Shown here one piece after another: positions 5,967-6,434 of a stretch of DNA of 6,434 bases (positions are counted from its first letter, which is position 1; every line of letters starts with the position of its first letter). Source of the stretch: an uncultured Tissierellia bacterium (GTDB lineage Bacteria > Bacillota > Clostridia > Tissierellales > Peptoniphilaceae); the NCBI GenBank assembly GCA_902489145.1, contig CABTYV010000061.1:1-6434 (forward strand), in the 5' to 3' direction. Under the pieces are notes generated by a model. The model saw only the letters and a list, made by a program, of their open reading frames with translations, made no database searches and was not told the origin of the DNA. A program made the position numbers and the translations under genes.

Positions 5967-6186
5967 GCGGATGTGGGGGCGGCCAGCGGATGTGGGGACG
6001 CCGGCGGATGTGGGAGCGCCGGCGGATGTGGGAGCGCCGGCGGATGTAGGGGCGCCGCGGATGTGGGGGCGCCGGCGGATGTGGGGGCGCCGGCGGATGT
6101 GGGAGCGCCGGCGGATGTGGGAGCGCCGGCGGATGTGGGGGCGCCGGCGGATGTGGGGGCGCCGGCGGATGTGGGAGCGCCGGCGG
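5967..6186. repeat. Tandem array of about twelve 18-bp GC-rich repeats
   Basis: The plus-strand unit is GCGGATGTGGGNGCGCCG, where N is A or G. Units begin at 5967, 5986, 6004, 6022, 6040, 6057, 6075, 6093, 6111, 6129, 6147 and 6165, with a partial thirteenth at 6183. The first unit is degenerate and 19 bp long, and the fifth is 17 bp long. The variable base reads A,A,G,G,G,A,A,G,G,A from unit 3 onward, suggesting block duplication of 4-5 units. Each junction contains the overlapping palindromes GGCGCC or GCCGGC. The array sits in the predicted untranslated leader of the operon. All six frames stay open through much of it because of its composition, not because it is coding. Confidence 0.95.
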
Positions 6187-6270
6187 AATGAAGCGCGTGG
6201 CACACACCGGACGCCAAAACTGAGCTAGGGCACCCCGGCGAGCGCGGACGCCGTCCCTCTTCTAGCTACC

Positions 6271-6299
6271 AGTATGTAGAAAGCGTCCCTTTTTGTCAA
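6271..6299 (-). promoter_or_regulatory. Sigma-A-type promoter of the operon
   Basis: On the minus strand there is a perfect -35 TTGACA (6299-6294), a 17-bp spacer and a -10 CATACT (4 of 6 to TATAAT, 6276-6271). Transcription would begin near 6264 and give a leader of about 320 nt that includes the whole 18-bp tandem repeat. No other good promoter is seen between here and the first gene. Confidence 0.65.
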
Positions 6300-6332
6300 T
6301 TTTCTGATCCAAAACGGCTTTCACCAGCGAGG

Positions 6333-6370
6333 TGTAGAGGAAAACAGGCACCCCCTCGTTTTCCTCTACA
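6333..6370. repeat. Perfect 13-bp palindromic hairpin (copy 1)
   Basis: TGTAGAGGAAAAC (6333-6345) pairs perfectly with GTTTTCCTCTACA (6358-6370) around a 12-nt loop, AGGCACCCCCTC. It lies 34 bp upstream of the operon's -35 box and shares sequence with the next hairpin and with the left window edge, so it belongs to a repeat family. It has no following T run and is not a standard terminator. Confidence 0.9.
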
Positions 6371-6398
6371 GCAAAAATGACGTTTTTGTCATAGATGG

Positions 6399-6430
6399 AG
6401 AGGAAAATGGCTACCCCCCTGTTTTCCTCT
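6399..6430. repeat. Related palindromic hairpin (copy 2)
   Basis: AGAGGAAAA (6399-6407) pairs with TTTTCCTCT (6422-6430) around a 14-nt loop that includes TACCCCCC. The right arm GTTTTCCTCTACA (6421-6433) is identical to copy 1's right arm, while the left arm has diverged. It probably continues beyond the window. Confidence 0.8.
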
Positions 6431-6434
6431 ACAC

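Noticed and set aside
5967..6186. CRISPR array
   Set aside because: Units are contiguous 18-bp tandem copies with no unique spacers, and no cas genes are present.
5942..6217. N-terminal extension of the first gene through the repeat (repeating Ser-Ala-Gly-Ala-Pro-Thr)
   Set aside because: It needs a TTG start without a ribosome site, changes phase at a 17-bp unit, and a perfect AAGGAGG precedes the internal ATG at 5941.
5971..6228. Plus-strand repeat-encoded proteins (repeating Ala-Asp-Val-Gly-Ala-Pro)
   Set aside because: Open frames arise from the stop-free 18-bp unit in every frame; no promoter or ribosome site supports them.
6333..6370. Rho-independent terminator of a neighbouring gene
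   Set aside because: The stem is perfect but no T run follows on either strand, and sequence-related copies elsewhere in the window fit a repeat family better.

Overview
The window looks like a chromosomal segment from a moderately GC-rich Gram-positive bacterium, probably a Bacillota (Firmicutes) member. This rests on several near-perfect AGGAGG-type ribosome binding sites, a TTGACA promoter, tightly packed small membrane-protein genes and overall gene style. No taxonomic marker is present, so the assignment is an inference. All eight credible genes lie on the minus strand and read from right to left, apparently as one operon of about 6.1 kb.

Layout in the direction of transcription: two related palindromic hairpins (6333-6430) lie upstream of a good sigma-A-type promoter (-35 TTGACA at 6294-6299, 17-bp spacer, -10 CATACT at 6271-6276). 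The predicted transcript then crosses about twelve copies of an 18-bp GC-rich tandem repeat (5967-6186) before the first gene. Next come a single-pass membrane protein (136 aa) and a four-helix membrane protein (148 aa), joined by an ATGA stop/start overlap. An 85-bp gap with a perfect TATAAT hexamer follows. The core is four overlapping genes: an E2/UBC-fold-like protein (233 aa), a JAMM/MPN isopeptidase (237 aa), a ThiF/E1-like adenylating enzyme (451 aa) and a transglutaminase-fold protein (435 aa) with a clear Cys-His-Asp triad. A glycine-rich small membrane protein (88 aa) and a PaaI-like hotdog thioesterase (158 aa) end the run. The left edge (1-162) holds short direct repeats and half of another palindrome of the kind seen at the right edge.

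Taken together, the core resembles a bacterial ubiquitin-like conjugation pathway: E1-like activation, E2-like transfer and JAMM deconjugation or processing, in the order E2-JAMM-E1 known from the BilABCD antiphage systems. Three things make it unusual. A transglutaminase-fold protein is coupled to the E1. Three small membrane proteins are in the same operon, which suggests action at the membrane. No recognisable ubiquitin-like modifier gene lies anywhere in the window. The E1-like protein also has no cysteine at the usual crossover-loop position. The target and biological role (defence, secretion-linked modification or envelope function) cannot be decided from the sequence alone.
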